Part shown: piece by piece, positions 52,241-61,253 of the stretch
Layout of the letters: each line of letters begins with the position of its first letter
How positions within the stretch are numbered: the stretch's first letter is position 1
Source: Brachybacterium sp. EE-P12
GTDB lineage: Bacteria; Actinomycetota; Actinomycetes; Actinomycetales; Dermabacteraceae
Direction of reading: 5' to 3'
NCBI RefSeq assembly: GCF_003711805.1
Contig: NZ_QXCP01000010.1
Span: 1,061 to 65,060 of the forward strand
Length of the DNA stretch: 64,000 bases
Notes under the pieces: model-generated
Database searches by the model: none
What the model saw: only the letters and a program-made list of their open reading frames with translations
What the model was told of the DNA's origin: nothing
Program-made: the position numbers and the translations under genes

Positions 52241-53233
52241 TCAGGGCAGGCGCACCACCTGGCCGGCCCAGGAGAAGCCGCCGCCGAAGCCGACCAGCAG
52301 CGCGGTCGCGCCGGCGGGGATCCGCCCGGCCTCGCGCATCCGGGAGATCGCCAGCGGGATCGTCGCGGCGGAGGTGTTGCCGGAGGTGATGATGTCGTCG
52401 GCGACGATCGCGTCCTCGCGCAGGTCGAGCGCGGCGGCGAGCGGCTCGATCATGCGCAGGTTGGCCTGGTGGGGCACGAACACGTCGATGTCCGCCATGG
52501 TCAGACCCGCCGCCTCGACGATGCGCCGCGAGATCTTCGGTGCCTCGCGCAGCGCCCAGCCAAGCACCTGCCGTCCCTGCTGGGAGAAGGCGGGGCCCTC
52601 GCCGTTGATGGTGACGGCGTCGGCGAGCTCGGTGACGGTGCCCCACACGACCGGCGCGATGCCCGGCTCCTCGCTCGCGCGCAGCACCATGGCGCCCGCT
52701 CCGTCGGCCGTGAGGATGCAGGTGGTGCGGTCGGTGTAGTCGGTGACGGCGGAGAGCTTCTCCGCCCCGATCACGAGGGTGGTGGTGGAGGCGCCGGTGC
52801 GGATCGACATGTCGGCGACGGCCAGGGCGTGCTCGAAGCCGGAGCAGGCCGCGCCCACGTCGAAGGCGGCGGGCGCCGGGATCCCGAGCTGCTGGGCGAC
52901 CCGCCCGGCGGCGCTCGGGGACCGCTCGTGGTTCGAGCAGGTCGCGACGATCACCTGCGTGACCTCGGAGGCATCCACGCCCGCGTCCGCGAGTGCGTTG
53001 CGGCCCGCGATCGCGGCGAGGTCGCCGACGTCGACCCCGTCGGCGGCGATGCGCCGCTCCTCGATGCCGGTGCGCTGGCGGATCCATTCGTCGCTGGTCT
53101 CGACGAGCTGCTCGAGGTCATGGTTGGTCATGATCCGCTCGGGCCGGTGGTGGCCGGTGCCGATGATCCTCGATCCGCCCGCGGGGGTCGGGGCGGCGAA
53201 GGGGCGCGCGGCGGCGTCTGGGGTCGTGGTCAT
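52241..53233 (-). CDS. fabH: Beta-ketoacyl-ACP synthase III (FabH family)
   Basis: 330 residues. Condenses acyl-CoA with malonyl-ACP to start fatty acid chains. The catalytic triad is present: C130 in GAACSGF, H255 in PHQANLRM and N286 in SGNTSAAT. The N-terminal TSDEWIRQRTGIEERR is the family hallmark. ATG 53233 has AGGAGA upstream. The gene is alone, not in a fab operon, so it may be a second initiating enzyme, for example with branched or unusual starters; the sequence does not decide. FabH is the best call, with polyketide-type KAS III as the alternative. Confidence 0.9.
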   Translation of the reverse strand: MTTTPDAAARPFAAPTPAGGSRIIGTGHHRPERIMTNHDLEQLVETSDEWIRQRTGIEERRIAADGVDVGDLAAIAGRNALADAGVDASEVTQVIVATCSNHERSPSAAGRVAQQLGIPAPAAFDVGAACSGFEHALAVADMSIRTGASTTTLVIGAEKLSAVTDYTDRTTCILTADGAGAMVLRASEEPGIAPVVWGTVTELADAVTINGEGPAFSQQGRQVLGWALREAPKISRRIVEAAGLTMADIDVFVPHQANLRMIEPLAAALDLREDAIVADDIITSGNTSAATIPLAISRMREAGRIPAGATALLVGFGGGFSWAGQVVRLP

Positions 53234-53271
53234 GATGCTCTCCTGGTCCGGCGGATGCCCCGATGGTAGGG

Positions 53272-53290
53272 CCTCCGCCGGGGCGGAGCC
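53272..53290 (-). terminator. Short stem-loop after azlD
   Basis: CTCCGCC (53273-53279) and GGCGGAG (53282-53288) form a seven-pair stem directly next to the azlD stop codon. The two-base loop is tight, so the real fold may open one pair. Weak terminator candidate. Confidence 0.35.
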
Positions 53291-53617
53291 TCAGAGCAGG
53301 TTCACCAGCAGCACGAAGGTGACGGTGCCCGCACCGACGCTGAGCAGGGTGCGCCGCCCGCCCACGAGGTGGACGGCGACGGTGACGGCCGTGGCGAGCG
53401 CGGCGGGCAGGAGCCGGGAGGCGTCGGCCTCGAGGGAGGAGCGCAGGGTGGTGACGGTGAGGATCGCGAGGATCCCGACCGGCATCCACAGGGCGAGGTC
53501 CGCCACCAGGCGGGACTCCCGCAGCGGGCGCAGGGCCGCGAAGGGCACGGCGCGCAGCGCGAAGGTGATCGCGAAGCCGATCGCCATGACGGCGAGGATG
53601 TAGGCGGTCTGGGTCAT
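53291..53617 (-). CDS. azlD: Branched-chain amino acid exporter, small subunit AzlD
   Basis: 108 residues with three to four membrane helices, the usual AzlD size. YILAVMAIGFAITFALRAVPFAAL and the segment LWMPVGILAILTVTTL match the family. AzlD works with AzlC to export branched-chain amino acids or related compounds. Its ATG overlaps the azlC stop (ATGA). An Lrp-family gene is divergently placed, the usual regulator arrangement. Confidence 0.9.
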   Translation of the reverse strand: MTQTAYILAVMAIGFAITFALRAVPFAALRPLRESRLVADLALWMPVGILAILTVTTLRSSLEADASRLLPAALATAVTVAVHLVGGRRTLLSVGAGTVTFVLLVNLL

Positions 53618-54363
53618 CGCTGCGCTCCCGCCCGACGACGAGCGCCCAGCAGATGACGCGCGATCAGCAGGGCGACGAAGCCGAGCATCGCCGCGAACAG
53701 GGCGTCGTCGGGGACCATCACGAGGGAGACCCCGAGCGACAGACCGGCCAGGACCAGGGAGGGCACCTGCTTCCGGGAGCGGCAGGCATCGAGGGTGAGG
53801 GTGATGAACAGGGCGCACAGCGCGAACTCGAGACCCTCGATCGTGCCGGGGATGAAGGACGCGAGCGCGACGCCGACGAGCCCGCCGCCCACCCAGTAGC
53901 TGTGGAACGCGGCCTGCATCGCGATCAGGCGGTACCGGTTCCAGGTGCCGGGGCTCGCGGCGGTGACGGCGTAGGCCTCGTCGATCAGGGCGTAGACCGA
54001 GTAGAAGCGCGCCAGCGGATGCCGCACCACGCGCAGGGGGAAGGAGAAGGCGTAGAAGACGTGGCGGAAGTTCACCAGCAGGATCGTCAGCGCGATGGTC
54101 GCCAGCGGGGTCGCCGCCGCCATGAGCCCCACCAGGAGCAGCTCGACGGAGCCGCCGAAGATGGCGATGGACAGACCCGGGGCGGTCCACCAGGGCAGAC
54201 CGGTCTGCATCACGAGCACACCGAAGGCGATACCGATGGGGAACATGCCCAGTCCCGCCGCGAAGGAGAGCCGGATGCCGGTCGCGATCTCGCTGCGCGG
54301 CGTCGCCCCCTCCGGCAGCTCGCCCTCGCTGCGGCGCACCGCCTCGATGCTCACGTTCGTCAT
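53614..54363 (-). CDS. azlC: Branched-chain amino acid exporter, large subunit AzlC
   Basis: 249 residues from ATG 54363, or 253 from ATG 54375; the shorter form leaves the inverted repeat at 54368-54374 outside the gene. About seven membrane helices. LGMFPIGIAFGVLVMQTGLPWW, GGSVELLLVGLMAAATPL, NFRHVFYAFSFPLR and IDEAYAV are AzlC landmarks. Exports branched-chain amino acids or analogues with AzlD. Likely controlled by the divergent Lrp-type regulator. Confidence 0.92.
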   Translation of the reverse strand: MTNVSIEAVRRSEGELPEGATPRSEIATGIRLSFAAGLGMFPIGIAFGVLVMQTGLPWWTAPGLSIAIFGGSVELLLVGLMAAATPLATIALTILLVNFRHVFYAFSFPLRVVRHPLARFYSVYALIDEAYAVTAASPGTWNRYRLIAMQAAFHSYWVGGGLVGVALASFIPGTIEGLEFALCALFITLTLDACRSRKQVPSLVLAGLSLGVSLVMVPDDALFAAMLGFVALLIARHLLGARRRAGAQR

Positions 54364-54367
54364 GTCA

Positions 54368-54402
54368 GCAATCATCGCAGTTCAGGTGTGGCATGTGATT
54401 GC
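54368..54402. promoter_or_regulatory. Inverted repeat between azlC and the Lrp-family gene
   Basis: GCAATCA at 54368-54374 and TGATTGC at 54396-54402 are perfect inverted copies, 28 bases centre to centre. The AT-rich arms and the position between a transporter gene and its Lrp-type regulator suggest an Lrp operator that could serve autoregulation as well as azlCD control. Confidence 0.5.
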
Positions 54403-54437
54403 GTCCTCTCGCGCTCGAGGGAGGTAGCGTGCAACAC

Positions 54438-54908
54438 ATGCACCTGGATGAGACCGATCGCGCAATCATCGACCACCTGCGCCGGGACGGGCGCGCCTCG
54501 AACGTGTCGCTCGCGGAGGCAGTGCACCTCACGCCGGGCCCGTGCCTGCGCCGTGTGCAGCGGCTGGAGGCGGAGGGCGTGATCCAGGGCTATGCCGCAC
54601 AGATCGACCCCGCCGCGCTCGGCCAGGGCTTCGAGGTGATCCTCGACGTGGAGCTCGCCGCCTACGACCGCGCCACCGTCGACGGCTTCGAGACGCGGAT
54701 GGCGGGCTTCGACGAGGTGGTCGAGCTGTACCGGCTGTTCGGCTCCCCGGACTACTACGTGCGGGTGGCGGTCGCGGACCTCGAGACCTACGAGCGCTTC
54801 CTCACCGAGCAGGTGATGACGAACCCGGGGATCTCGAAGGTCTCCTCCCGCTTCGCGATGAAGGTGCTCAAGAGCCCCCGGCCGCCGCGCCGCCCGCTCA
54901 GGCGGTGA
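54438..54908 (+). CDS. Lrp/AsnC family transcriptional regulator
   Basis: 156 residues from ATG 54438; GTG 54429, closer to the GGAGG at 54420-54424, would add three. N-terminal AsnC-type helix-turn-helix (LDETDRAIIDHLRRDGRASNVSLAEAVHLTPGP-like region, about 3-60) and C-terminal RAM effector domain with GSPDYYVRVAV near 105, which binds amino acids. By location it probably controls azlCD in response to a branched-chain amino acid. Its last bases overlap the end of the convergent sbcC gene by 11 bases. Confidence 0.9.
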   Translation: MHLDETDRAIIDHLRRDGRASNVSLAEAVHLTPGPCLRRVQRLEAEGVIQGYAAQIDPAALGQGFEVILDVELAAYDRATVDGFETRMAGFDEVVELYRLFGSPDYYVRVAVADLETYERFLTEQVMTNPGISKVSSRFAMKVLKSPRPPRRPLRR

Positions 54909-57900
54909 CGGTCAGGGTCGAGCGGGAGTCCGCGCCGCGGCGCACGTGGATCTGCTCGGCGATCTGCGCCTTCATGTCGCCGACGTGGCTGACGATCCCG
55001 ATGGTGCGGCCCGCCTCGGCGAGCCGGCCGATCTCGCGGACCACGGTCTCGAGCGTCTCGGGGTCCAGGGAGCCGAAGCCCTCGTCGATGAAGAGGGTCT
55101 CCATCCGCACTCCCCCGGCCTCGCCGGTGACGATGTCGGCGAGGCCCAGCGCGAGCGCGAGGGAGACGAAGAAGGTCTCCCCGCCGGAGAGCGTCTCGGG
55201 CACGCGCACCTGGTCGGTGCGGCGGTCCAGGACCAGCAGATCCAGTCCCGTCTTGCGGGCGCCGCGGGCGCCGGTGTCGCGCTGCAGCTCGAGGTCGGAG
55301 CCGGAGAACAGGGCGAGACGGGTGTTGGCCGCCTCGATCACGGCGTCCAGGCGCCACATGAGCACGTAGGTGGACAGCTGCACGCGGTCCCCGTCGGCCG
55401 AGCGGCCGGTGGCGAGGTCCGCGACGCGCACGACGACACCGGCGTCCTCGCTGACGGTGCGCACCTCCGCGGAGGCGGCGGCGAGGGCGGTGCGCGCGGC
55501 GCCGGCCCGCTCGGCGATCCCCCGGCGCTGCGCGGCGATCCCGGCGGCCTCCCGGGCACCGGCCTGGGCGGCGGTGAGACGCTCCTCCGCGGCGGCGAGA
55601 GCGGATGCTGCCCGGTCACGGGCCTCGTCGCTCGCGTCGGTGCCGGCGATGCCGTCCTCGGCGAGGCCGTCGGCGAGGCGGGTCTCGTCCACCGCCCGCT
55701 GCTGCACGGCGGCGAGGAGTCTGCGGCGCTCCTCGGCGGGCAGCACCGCGGCGCGGGCCGCCTCGTCGGTCGCGAGGCCGCTGGAGGCGAGGGCCCGGTC
55801 GGCCTCGGCGGTGAGCTCGGCGGCGCGCTGCTCGGCGTCGGCGCGGGTGCGCAGCGCCTCCCGCAGCGCGGTCGCGGCGCGGGCCCGGGCGGTGTGGGCG
55901 CGGCGGCGGGCCGCGATCGAGTCGTCCTCGCCACGGGCCTCGTCCAGCCTGGTGCGGTCCGCGGCGAGGGAGCGGTCGGTCTCGTCGATGCCGGTGCGTT
56001 CGCGGGCGAGCGCGAGGGCGAGCTCCTCCTTCGCGCGGGTGGCCTTCTCCGTCGCGGCGTCGAAGGTGCTCAGCTGCGTCTCGCGATCCTCGGCGCGGGC
56101 CGCGGCGTCGGTCGCGGCGGTGACGGCGGCGGTCGCGGACTCGACCTCGGCGCGGGCGGTCTCGGGCGTGTGCTCCCCAGCCTGCTCGCGCAGGCGCTCG
56201 AGCTTCTCGCGGGCGACGGCGAGCTCGCTCTCGGTGCGGGACTGCTGCTGCTCGGCGGTGCGGCGGGCGGTCTCGGCGGCCTCGACCTGCTCGGGGCCGA
56301 CGGCGTCCTCGGAGGGGCCGGCCGGGTCGGGGTGCTCGAGGGAGCCGCAGACGGGGCAGGCCGCCTGCTCCTCGAGGTCGGCGGCGAGCTCGGCGGCGAT
56401 CCCGGCGAAGCGACGGCGGCGCAGTGTGGCCTCCTGCTCGGCGAGCTCGCGGGCCCGGCGCAGGGCCTCCTCGGCGGCGGTGCGGGCCTGGGCGACGGCG
56501 CGCTCCTGGGCGGCCGCGGCGGTCGCGGCGCGGTGCGCGTCCTCGGCGGCGGCGAGGGCGAGCTTCGCCTCGGCGAGACCTGAGGCGGCGGTGCGGGCCT
56601 CGTCGCGTTCGGCGAGCAGGGCGGTGCGCTGTCCGGGGCGCTCGGCGAGCGCCGTGGTCGCGGACTCGAGCTCCCGTTCCCGGGCGGCGAGCGCCTCGCG
56701 ACGGCCGACGAGGGCGCGCTCCCGTGAGGGCAGCGCGGCCTCGAGGTCGACGAGGTCCTCGAGCGCTCCGGCGGCACCGGTCGCCTCCTCGGCCGCGGCG
56801 GCGAGTGCCGTGGCGGGCTCCTCCTCGGTCCGGGTGAGGAGGTCGACGAGATCGGGATGGGCGGGCCGGGTCTCCTCGGCGCGGGCGGTGAGCTGCTCGA
56901 CCGCGCGGGCGGCCGCCTCGGAGGCGGTGTCCCGTCGGCGCAGCAGCTCGACGACGGGGCGTGCGGTCTCGTCCCGCTCGAGGGCGGTGCGGGCCCGGTC
57001 GACCTGGGGCTTCTCGGCCTCGAGCCGGGTGGCGAGCTGGTCGAGGGCGCGGCGGCGGTCGATGCGGGTGAGCGCGGTGCGGGCGGTCTCGGCGGCGGTG
57101 CGGGCGGTCTGCTCGGCTTCCTGCGCGGCGGTGGAGGCGGCGGCGGCCTCGGCGGCGCGGTCGGTGACGGCGGCGAGCTGCGCGTCGGCCGCGGCGGCGA
57201 GCGGCTCGAGGCGCAGGGCGGCGGCGTGCTCGATGAGCGCGGCGGAGTCCTCGTCCTCGAGGGCGACGGCCTCGGTGAAGCGGGCCAGCGCCGCGGCGAG
57301 GGTCTGCTGGGCGGCGTCGACCTGGCGCCTCGCCTGCCTGCGCATCTCCTCGAGCTGCTTCTCGACGGCGGCGTAGGTCTCGGTGCCGAAGACGCGCTGG
57401 AGGACCTGCTGGCGCTCCCCGGTGCCGGCGCGGAGGAAGCGGGCGAACTCGTTCTGGGGCAGCAGGACGGTCTGGGTGAACTGCTCCCGGGTGAGGCCGA
57501 CGGCGCGCCGCACCTCGCGTCCCACCTCGTCGATGCGGCTGGCGATCACCTCGCTGCCGTCACCGGACCCGGCCGCGTCCGCGATCGCCGCGGACAGCGC
57601 CTGCGGGGAGCCGATCCGCCACATGAGCGCCTTGGCCTGCTCCTTCGTGGTGCCGGTGCCGCGCAGCTTCGGGCGCTGGAACTCCGGGGAGCGGCGCACG
57701 CGGTGCAGACCGGAGGAGGTCTCGAAGACGAGGTCGACGACGCTCGGCTCGGCGGGGGCCGCGAACTGGGAGCGGATGCGGTCGGCGCTGGTGGCGCTGC
57801 CGGCGACGTGGCCGTACAGGGCGTAGACGATCGCGTCGAGGATCGTGGACTTGCCGGAGCCCGTCGGCCCCTCGAGCAGGAAGGTGCCCGAGGCGCCGAG

Positions 57901-57972
57901 GGCGGCGAAGTCGATCTCGACGGTGCCGGCGAAGGGACCGATCCCGGTCATGCGCAGGTGGTGGAGCTTCAC
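54898..57972 (-). CDS. sbcC: SbcC-like ATPase subunit of the SbcCD nuclease
   Basis: 1024 residues. SMC/Rad50-type ATPase: Walker A GPTGSGKST (35-43), very long Ala/Glu/Arg-rich coiled coils (about 190-890), a zinc-hook CPVCGS near 538, then signature LSGGETFFVSLALAL and Walker B TLFIDEGFGSLD. With SbcD it cuts hairpins and protein-blocked DNA ends, acting in repair. GTG start overlaps the sbcD stop (GTGA). Confidence 0.95.
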   Translation of the reverse strand: MKLHHLRMTGIGPFAGTVEIDFAALGASGTFLLEGPTGSGKSTILDAIVYALYGHVAGSATSADRIRSQFAAPAEPSVVDLVFETSSGLHRVRRSPEFQRPKLRGTGTTKEQAKALMWRIGSPQALSAAIADAAGSGDGSEVIASRIDEVGREVRRAVGLTREQFTQTVLLPQNEFARFLRAGTGERQQVLQRVFGTETYAAVEKQLEEMRRQARRQVDAAQQTLAAALARFTEAVALEDEDSAALIEHAAALRLEPLAAAADAQLAAVTDRAAEAAAASTAAQEAEQTARTAAETARTALTRIDRRRALDQLATRLEAEKPQVDRARTALERDETARPVVELLRRRDTASEAAARAVEQLTARAEETRPAHPDLVDLLTRTEEEPATALAAAAEEATGAAGALEDLVDLEAALPSRERALVGRREALAARERELESATTALAERPGQRTALLAERDEARTAASGLAEAKLALAAAEDAHRAATAAAAQERAVAQARTAAEEALRRARELAEQEATLRRRRFAGIAAELAADLEEQAACPVCGSLEHPDPAGPSEDAVGPEQVEAAETARRTAEQQQSRTESELAVAREKLERLREQAGEHTPETARAEVESATAAVTAATDAAARAEDRETQLSTFDAATEKATRAKEELALALARERTGIDETDRSLAADRTRLDEARGEDDSIAARRRAHTARARAATALREALRTRADAEQRAAELTAEADRALASSGLATDEAARAAVLPAEERRRLLAAVQQRAVDETRLADGLAEDGIAGTDASDEARDRAASALAAAEERLTAAQAGAREAAGIAAQRRGIAERAGAARTALAAASAEVRTVSEDAGVVVRVADLATGRSADGDRVQLSTYVLMWRLDAVIEAANTRLALFSGSDLELQRDTGARGARKTGLDLLVLDRRTDQVRVPETLSGGETFFVSLALALGLADIVTGEAGGVRMETLFIDEGFGSLDPETLETVVREIGRLAEAGRTIGIVSHVGDMKAQIAEQIHVRRGADSRSTLTVTA

Positions 57973-59132
57973 GAGGCCTCCTGCTGACGGCGCACGGCGG
58001 AGTAGGCGCGCTCGAGGACGTCGTGCTCGGCCTCGGTGGGGGCGCCGCCGGTAACGTGGGCGAGGAACTCGTCCATCACCTCGAGGGGATTCTGCTCGCG
58101 CCGCACGACGGGGGTGCCCTCCCGGGCCTCGCGGCCCTCGGGCGCGTACTCGGTCAGGAGCAGGTGGGGGTAGGCCTCGCGGAGCTGCTCCTGGAGGTGG
58201 GCAGGTCGGGCGGGGTCGGTGACGACGGCCTTCAGCCAGTCCCCGGCGTGCTCGTCGCGGCGGGCGAGGATCTCCTCGAGGGTGCCGCGCAGCTCGGTGA
58301 GGCGGCGCGGGACGGGGGTGTCGATGCGGCGCACCTGCGCGGCGGTGCCGGGCGCGCCGAGCTCGACGAGGAGGACGGACTTGCGGTGGTGCCGCTCGGA
58401 GAAGGAGAACGCGAGCGGGGAGCCGGAGTACCAGGCGGGCGCACCGACGCTGCGAGTGAGGTCCTGGCAGCCGTGGAGGTGGCCGAGGGCGAGGTAGTCG
58501 ATGCCGCCGAGCACGCCGGCGGGGACGGAGTCGACGCCGCCGACGGTGAGGTCGCGCTCGGAGTCGCTGGCCTCGCCGCCGCTGACGAAGGTGTGGGCGA
58601 GCACGACGGTGCGGGCACCGGGATGGTCCGCGGCCCGTTCCCGCACCCGGTCCAGGGCGGCGCGGGTGACGGCCTCGTGGCTGCGGGCGAGGGGCTCCTC
58701 CCCCGCTGCGACGAGCTCGGTGCGCGCGCGGTCGGGTTCGAGATAGGGCAGTCCGAAGAACAGCACCTCGCCGTGCTCGTCCTCGACGGTGACGGGGTGC
58801 TCGATGCCGGGCACGTCGGTGAGGAGGTGGATGCCGCCGCGCATGAGGGAGCGACCGAAGCCGAGGCGCTCCGGGGAGTCATGGTTCCCGCTGGTCAGCA
58901 CCACGGTGGCGCCGGTGTCGGCGAGGCGCGCGAGGGCACGGTCCAGGAGGGTCACGCTGCTCACCGCGGGCACGGCCCGGTCGTACACGTCCCCGGGGAT
59001 CACGACGACGTCGACCTGCTCGGCCTCGACGAGGTCGACGAGCCAGTCGAGGAAGACGGCCTGATGCTCGTGCAGGTCCACCTTGTGCAGGGTGCGGCCC
59101 AGGTGCCAGTCCGAGGTGTGCAGGATCTTCAT
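57969..59132 (-). CDS. sbcD: SbcD nuclease subunit
   Basis: 387 residues. Mn-dependent Mre11-type phosphoesterase. Motifs I-V are visible: HTSDWHLGR, PGDVYDR, SGNHDS, HTFVSGG and GHLHGCQ. ATG 59132 was chosen over an upstream in-frame ATG because MKILHTSDWHLG is the conserved N-terminus. Together with SbcC it forms the bacterial Mre11-Rad50 complex. First gene of the two-gene operon. Confidence 0.95.
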   Translation of the reverse strand: MKILHTSDWHLGRTLHKVDLHEHQAVFLDWLVDLVEAEQVDVVVIPGDVYDRAVPAVSSVTLLDRALARLADTGATVVLTSGNHDSPERLGFGRSLMRGGIHLLTDVPGIEHPVTVEDEHGEVLFFGLPYLEPDRARTELVAAGEEPLARSHEAVTRAALDRVRERAADHPGARTVVLAHTFVSGGEASDSERDLTVGGVDSVPAGVLGGIDYLALGHLHGCQDLTRSVGAPAWYSGSPLAFSFSERHHRKSVLLVELGAPGTAAQVRRIDTPVPRRLTELRGTLEEILARRDEHAGDWLKAVVTDPARPAHLQEQLREAYPHLLLTEYAPEGREAREGTPVVRREQNPLEVMDEFLAHVTGGAPTEAEHDVLERAYSAVRRQQEAS

Positions 59133-59189
59133 GCCCCCGAGCCTACGAGCGGGGTGCGACGGTCGAGTCACGGCGCAGTGCTCCTGAAG

Positions 59190-60794
59190 TCAGAAGGGCG
59201 GGGGTCCCCACTCGTCCCAGCCGCCGGGCGGCGGTTCCGGGGCATCGGGCGGCGGTTCGGAGCCGTCGGCCCGAGAAGGTTCAGGCGGCGGATCGAGGCG
59301 GGGCGGTGCGGGTTCCCCTGGAGGCGCGGGCGACCCGGCAGGTCGGCCTCGGAGGAAGGAGGTCCAGGCCGCGGTGAGCACGTCGACCATGTGGAGGCTG
59401 GCGGTGTCGATGTCGTCGATGACGGTGACGGCGTCTCCGTGGGGGCCGATCATCCAGCGGGTGCGTCCCGGCTCCGTCGGCGAGGTGCGGAGGCGGACGG
59501 GGTCCAGCAGGCCGTTGGTCTTGTCGAGGTGGTGCTGCCAGCACAGCAGGTGGAGGTTCTCGATGCGGGTGGGGCCTCCGGCGTCGGGCGTGCCGCGCAG
59601 GCATTCCTCGATGTGGTCGCACTCGGAGGCCCACGAGACGGGCCGGGTGCAGCCGGGCACGGCGCACTGGCCGTTGCGCAGACGCAGGTGCTCGAGCATC
59701 GCAGGGGTGGGCCTGACGCGCTCGGCGGGCAGCGGGAGGAATGCCCCGCAGCTCGCGTCGGTGAGGATCCGGTGCCACACGGTCGAGCTGCCGGCGAGGG
59801 AGCGGGCCATGGTCGGGGGCAGCGGGGTGACGCCGTCGAGAGTGCCCGGCTCGTCCGAGGCGCCGAGCAGGGTGAGGACGGGGACGGTGACGTTGAGACG
59901 GAATCGCTCGGCGGGCACCTCGACGCCGTCCACGTCCAGCTCGGCGCCCGTGAGGAGCATGAAGCGCAGGCGGGAGAGCGGGAGCGCCCGGCCCGTCTCC
60001 TGGACCGTGCCGTCGGGGTCGTGCGGGATCGGGGTGCCGTCGCGGAGCGCGCCGCGCTGCGCCGCCTGCACGGCGCGCGCTGATTCGTCCAGCGACTTCC
60101 AGCGGTGGATGATCTCGGGAATGGGGCCGACGATCTGCAGCATCCCCATTCCCGGCCGCGTGGCGGGAACGAGCTCCACACTTCGCTCGAGCTCTGCGGG
60201 CTCATCAGGAGCGGATTCACGCTCCCGGAGATGCTCGACGAGCGCCCGGAGAAGGGTGAAGAATCGTTCCGGACTGATATCCGGGGACCACGTCGAGAGC
60301 ACGAGGTCGAGCTCACGGCGGGACTCGTCCGTCAGCGGCCGCGCCGACCTCAGCATCCGCTGGAACCAGGCCGAGGGCATGGCGCCGGACTCGAGGCGCG
60401 CGAGCGCCCGAGGGAACAGGTGCACGGCCTGATAGGCGTCGCGGAGCTGCCACCCGGCGGAGCTGCGGGTGACGCGCAGCCCGAGACCGGCGCGGAGCGT
60501 GTCGACCTCGTCCATCTCGCAGGTCTCCTCGTACTCACCCTCGTGCTCGTGGAGCTCGGCCAGGGCCCTGTACTGGGCGGCGAGGCTCAGCGCCACGTTC
60601 CGCTCGGCATCCCAGACGCGCTGCGTCGCGGCGCTGAGCTCGGGATCATCCGCGCATCCGCCGCGCTCCGGCAGGGCTTCACGAGTGCGCGCCCCGCGTG
60701 AGCCGACGTTCCGGAAGCGGCGCGGCAGGGAGTCGAGGAAGGCACCACCCTCGGGCGCATCGCTCGGTGGCAGGCCGGACTGGATGGTGCTCAT
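59190..60794 (-). CDS. DUF222 protein with C-terminal HNH nuclease domain (13E12-type)
   Basis: 534 residues. The DUF222 region covers about 60-340, followed by an HNH domain with CAVPGC near 376, then ECDHIEE and NLHLLCWQHHLDK, giving the Cys pairs and His of a metal-binding HNH nuclease. The C-terminus is Pro-rich. This family is highly multiplied in actinobacteria (REP13E12 in M. tuberculosis) and is suspected to be mobile or regulatory; its target is unknown. The upstream region carries several DnaA-box-like sequences. Confidence 0.88.
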   Translation of the reverse strand: MSTIQSGLPPSDAPEGGAFLDSLPRRFRNVGSRGARTREALPERGGCADDPELSAATQRVWDAERNVALSLAAQYRALAELHEHEGEYEETCEMDEVDTLRAGLGLRVTRSSAGWQLRDAYQAVHLFPRALARLESGAMPSAWFQRMLRSARPLTDESRRELDLVLSTWSPDISPERFFTLLRALVEHLRERESAPDEPAELERSVELVPATRPGMGMLQIVGPIPEIIHRWKSLDESARAVQAAQRGALRDGTPIPHDPDGTVQETGRALPLSRLRFMLLTGAELDVDGVEVPAERFRLNVTVPVLTLLGASDEPGTLDGVTPLPPTMARSLAGSSTVWHRILTDASCGAFLPLPAERVRPTPAMLEHLRLRNGQCAVPGCTRPVSWASECDHIEECLRGTPDAGGPTRIENLHLLCWQHHLDKTNGLLDPVRLRTSPTEPGRTRWMIGPHGDAVTVIDDIDTASLHMVDVLTAAWTSFLRGRPAGSPAPPGEPAPPRLDPPPEPSRADGSEPPPDAPEPPPGGWDEWGPPPF

Positions 60795-61160
60795 CGATCC
60801 TCACCCCTCCCCGTCAGCACCGGCAGCGCACGGATCATGAAGTCCGTGCTTTCCAATGCCTCCACAGTAGACATCGGAGAGATCGAAGAGAAGGGCTCGG
60901 GGGAATATGTGGACAACTTTCTCGCCGAGTGCTGCATCTGGAACGCTATGGCCGTGCGGGCGCCTTCCTCTCCTCCACATACCCCGTTTATCCACAGGAA
61001 TATCCACAGCATTTCCGGGGGTGTCGTTCCTCTGTCACACCCGCGTGCGAGGGCGGTGGGCCCGCGGGGCGGCGGGTCCGCAAGGTGGCGGCCGGCCCGG
61101 GGCGGCCGCGCCGCCGGACGCCGGACGCCGGACGCCGGCCGACCCCGCCCGAGGCCTGCC
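60795..61160. other. Intergenic region with DnaA-box-like cluster
   Basis: No gene supported in 366 bases. The part nearest the HNH gene is less GC-rich than the rest, and holds the boxes listed separately. From about 61060 to 61150 it turns into GC-rich sequence with three successive GGACGCC-like units (near 61117-61137). Confidence 0.6.
60908..61008. promoter_or_regulatory. Cluster of three DnaA-box-like sites
   Basis: TGTGGACAA at 60908-60916 (complement TTGTCCACA, the form used in mycobacteria and Streptomyces), TTATCCACA at 60988-60996 (perfect consensus) and ATATCCACA at 61000-61008 (one mismatch). The last two are in the same orientation, 12 bases apart. A weaker TCCTCCACA lies at 60971-60979. 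They sit upstream of the DUF222-HNH gene. No dnaA or dnaN is nearby, so a DnaA-titrating or regulatory site is more likely than an origin. Confidence 0.5.
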
Positions 61161-61161
61161 C

Positions 61162-61167
61162 TACACT
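61162..61167 (+). promoter_or_regulatory. -10 box of the thiamine operon
   Basis: TACACT fits TANNNT and stands about ten bases before the predicted start of the riboswitch aptamer. No good -35 hexamer is seen, as is usual for this genome. Confidence 0.5.
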
Positions 61168-61176
61168 CGGCCACTG

Positions 61177-61249
61177 GACACGGGGTGCGCCCGAGGCGCT
61201 GAGATCACACCCGTGGAACCTGATCTAGTTCGTACTAGCGAAGGGATGT
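61177..61249 (+). ncRNA. TPP riboswitch (THI element)
   Basis: The conserved blocks occur in order: ACGGGGTGC, then GCTGAGATCACACCCGTGGAACCTGATC, shown here in parts as GCTGAGA, ACCCGTGGAACCTGATC, and finally TAGCGAAGGGA. These form the P1/P2/P3 stem of the thiamine pyrophosphate aptamer with a short variable P3. It ends about five bases before the ATG of thiD, so ligand binding probably hides the ribosome-binding region (AAGGGA) and blocks translation. Confidence 0.95.
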
Positions 61250-61253
61250 CCGC

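Noticed and set aside
59190-60794. Active mobile element (intron or transposon)
   Set aside because: No terminal inverted repeats, target duplications or intron structure were found around the HNH gene.
60795-61160. Replication origin
   Set aside because: Boxes are present but there is no dnaA/dnaN neighbourhood, no clear AT-rich unwinding element and too few sites.
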